From Chitinophaga pinensis (GTDB taxonomy: Bacteria; Bacteroidota; Bacteroidia; NS11-12g; UBA9320): DNA of 64,000 nt. Every line of letters begins with the position of its first letter. The first letter of the stretch is position 1. Under the pieces are notes generated by a model. That model did no database searches and was not told the origin of the DNA. It worked only from the letters and a program-made list of their open reading frames with translations. The stretch covers positions 1 through 64,000 of the forward strand of contig CAMDSC010000011.1 in the NCBI GenBank assembly GCA_945907065.1, written 5' to 3'. Shown in pieces: positions 62,311 to 64,000 of the stretch. A program made the position numbers and the translations under genes.

Positions 62311-63508
62311 CTAATTCTCCGGCTATTACATTTAAACTACTCATTGTTACAATGGCATCACTTAGCATCGAGCCTTTTATCATTTCGGGATAGGCTTGGT
62401 AATAAATAAAACAAGGTCTTCTGAAATGCAGACGGTAAGGTGTTCTACCACCATCACTTATTAAATAAAAGCCCAATTCCCCATTGCCACCTTCTACTGC
62501 ATGATAAACTTCTCCAGAAGGAATATCCGTTTCACCCATCACAATTTTAAAATGATAGATTAACGCTTCCATGCTGCGATAAACTTCTTGTTTTGGGGGT
62601 AAATAAAATTCAGGAACATCTGCATGATAATTACCAGCGGGCATTTTATCCAAGGCTTGACGAATAATTGAAAGGCTTTGGTGAATTTCTTCTTGCCTCA
62701 CATTAAATCGGTCAAATGTATCTCCGCTTTTGCCCACCGGAACTTTAAATTCAAAATCTTGATAAGATGAATATGGATTCATCACCCTCACATCATAATC
62801 AATTCCTGCAGCTCTCAAATTTGGACCTGTAAAACCATAATTTAAAGCTCTTTCAGCACTAATAGGTCCAACGTCTATTGTCCTATCCATAAATATACGG
62901 TTGCGGCACAGCATATTTTCAAAGTCTTCCAATCGTTTGGGAAACTCTTTTAAAAATGCATTAAGTTTATTATATAACTCAGGACTGAAATCACGCTCAA
63001 ATCCACCTATTCGTCCAATATTTGTAGTTAATCGGGCTCCGCAAACTTCTTCAAACATGTCATAAATACGTTCACGTTCCTGAAACAAATAGAAAAACCC
63101 TGTTAAAGCTCCCGTATCCACTCCAATTACACAATTGCAAACCAAGTGGTCTGAAATTCTAGCAAGTTCCATAATTATAACCCGCATGTAATCCACCCGT
63201 TTTGGAACTTCAATACCAATAAGTTTTTCAACAGTCATATCCCATCCTAAATTATTAATGGGCGATGAACAATAATTTAATCTATCAGTTAATGTAGTAA
63301 TTTGATTAAAAGGTCTTCTTTCAGCTATTTTTTCAAAAGCCCTGTGAATATAACCACAAGTTTGTTCAGCAGATTGAATACGTTCACCATCCATGGTTAA
63401 TACATTCTGAAAAATTCCGTGAGTGGCAGGATGCGTTGGGCCAAGGTTTAACGTAGCCAACTCACCATCCATGCTATCGGTTGCAACTAATTGTTGTGAT
63501 TTATCCAT
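62303..63508 (-). CDS. nuoD: NADH-quinone oxidoreductase subunit D
   Basis: A 401-residue 49-kDa-type subunit: NLGPTHPATHGIFQNVLTM, GYIHRAFEKIAERRPFNQI, TDRLNYCSSPINNLGW, and GEVYHAVEGGNGELGFYLIS near the C-terminus. It builds the quinone-reduction site with NuoB and NuoH. The nuoC and nuoD genes are separate, not fused as in E. coli, and overlap by eight bases. Confidence 0.97.
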   Translation of the reverse strand: MDKSQQLVATDSMDGELATLNLGPTHPATHGIFQNVLTMDGERIQSAEQTCGYIHRAFEKIAERRPFNQITTLTDRLNYCSSPINNLGWDMTVEKLIGIEVPKRVDYMRVIIMELARISDHLVCNCVIGVDTGALTGFFYLFQERERIYDMFEEVCGARLTTNIGRIGGFERDFSPELYNKLNAFLKEFPKRLEDFENMLCRNRIFMDRTIDVGPISAERALNYGFTGPNLRAAGIDYDVRVMNPYSSYQDFEFKVPVGKSGDTFDRFNVRQEEIHQSLSIIRQALDKMPAGNYHADVPEFYLPPKQEVYRSMEALIYHFKIVMGETDIPSGEVYHAVEGGNGELGFYLISDGGRTPYRLHFRRPCFIYYQAYPEMIKGSMLSDAIVTMSSLNVIAGELDA

Positions 63509-64000
63509 GGTTGTTCCCTTTTGCTAAAGCTTTTTTATTATCAAACGTTACATTTTCATTTCCATCTCTACCAAAAAATCTATCATCTTTATCAGTGCGT
63601 GTAGCATCTTCCATCGGATACTCTTTACGCATAGGGAAATAATCCATTTCGTCCATATTTAATATGCGTTTCAAATTAGGATGTCCTTCAAAAATAATTC
63701 CGTAAAAATCGAAGGTTTCCCGTTCCATCCAATTGGCTGCTGAATAAATTTCGCATATAGTTGGCACATTAATATTTTCACGACCCACAAAGGTTTTTAA
63801 TCTCAATCTAAAATTAGCTTCTAAATTATGAAGGTGATAAACTACTGCAAATTCACGATTTCCTTGGTTTGGATAATGCACCCCGCATATATCTGTTAAA
63901 AAGATAAAATTCATTTGCTCATCATCTTTTAGCCAATGAATCAATGCCTTTAAATTTGGAACAGCAATTTCTAAAGTTAATAAACCATAGGGTTCAGAAG
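63501..64000 (-). CDS. nuoC: NADH-quinone oxidoreductase subunit C, 5' end outside the window
   Basis: A 30-kDa-type subunit. Visible motifs: FIFLTDICGVHYPNQGNREF, YHLHNLEANFRLRLKTFVG, YSAANWMERETFDFYGIIFE and the C-terminal MDYFPMRKEYPMED. The frame is open across 63945-64000 (reading PYGLLTLEIAVPNLKAL), which matches the N-terminal part of the family, so the TTG at 63944 is not the start and the gene continues past the window edge. nuoA and nuoB are expected further right. Confidence 0.95.
   Translation of the reverse strand, partial: SEPYGLLTLEIAVPNLKALIHWLKDDEQMNFIFLTDICGVHYPNQGNREFAVVYHLHNLEANFRLRLKTFVGRENINVPTICEIYSAANWMERETFDFYGIIFEGHPNLKRILNMDEMDYFPMRKEYPMEDATRTDKDDRFFGRDGNENVTFDNKKALAKGNNHG

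Noticed and set aside
63501-63944. nuoC starting at the TTG at 63944
   Set aside because: The frame stays open to the window edge and its translation matches the family N-terminus.
1-64000. CRISPR array, rRNA genes, insertion sequences or complete prophage
   Set aside because: No regularly spaced direct repeats, rRNA sequence, transposase or phage structural genes were seen; the only phage-like gene is the isolated Dam-type methyltransferase.

Overview
The window comes from an AT-rich Bacteroidota (Bacteroidetes) chromosome. The evidence is lineage-typical gene content: the mutY-ssb-gldE-gldD cluster, the type IX secretion system (T9SS) genes porX and porT, two proteins with C-terminal T9SS sorting domains, a transketolase split into two genes, a short NuoG, and promoters of the TTTG-N19/21-TAnnTTTG type with no Shine-Dalgarno sequences. 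Genus cannot be told from the sequence.

Layout. 1-1665 is the tail of a gene-cassette array: three hairpin-forming sites (the first cut by the window edge) delimit two cassettes that carry three small unknown genes. The ends of each cassette are complementary across site boundaries, as expected of integron attC sites; no integrase is visible. 1792-14952 holds an M16 peptidase, a tRNA-His apparently co-transcribed with a DUF4399 lipoprotein, a flippase, DUF2147, a tandem Usp protein, a large TPR protein, and mutY-ssb-gldE-gldD. 15237-19451 looks like one operon: HU, a TPR protein, a 29-residue AURKAIP1/COX24-like peptide, an RNase E/G family enzyme, an OmpA-like lipoprotein and rlmH. 19581-23604 holds an 80-aa protein, an MFS transporter, DUF2797 and an M61 peptidase.

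23822-27912 is accessory: a T9SS-exported glycosidase-like protein, then a compact module of a DpnI-like restriction enzyme (which cuts adenine-methylated DNA), a 65-aa partner and a convergent phage-type Dam-like adenine methyltransferase. 27931-36177 is a heavy-metal (Cu/Ag-type) RND efflux operon whose pump gene is split and permuted: the C-terminal two thirds open the operon, while the N-terminal third sits at its far end after tolC, two adaptor genes and a metal-binding lipoprotein.

36270-44121 is a long minus-strand run (HEAT-cyclophilin, LptF/G permease, four-helix bundle protein, outer-membrane barrel, T9SS thioredoxin-like protein, tgt, porT, ubiE). 44166-52294 carries engB, an FAD oxidoreductase, the two transketolase halves separated by a von Willebrand A (VWA) gene, porX and an HD-domain hydrolase. 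52299-64000 is the NADH dehydrogenase operon nuoC-nuoN, with nuoC running off the right edge.

Working together: PorT and PorX belong to the T9SS that would export the two proteins with sorting tails; UbiE (menaquinone methylation) supplies the quinone used by the nuo complex; the RND operon protects the envelope from metals; the HU-to-rlmH operon groups nucleoid and ribosome-maintenance functions. No gene-free stretch exceeds about 300 bases.
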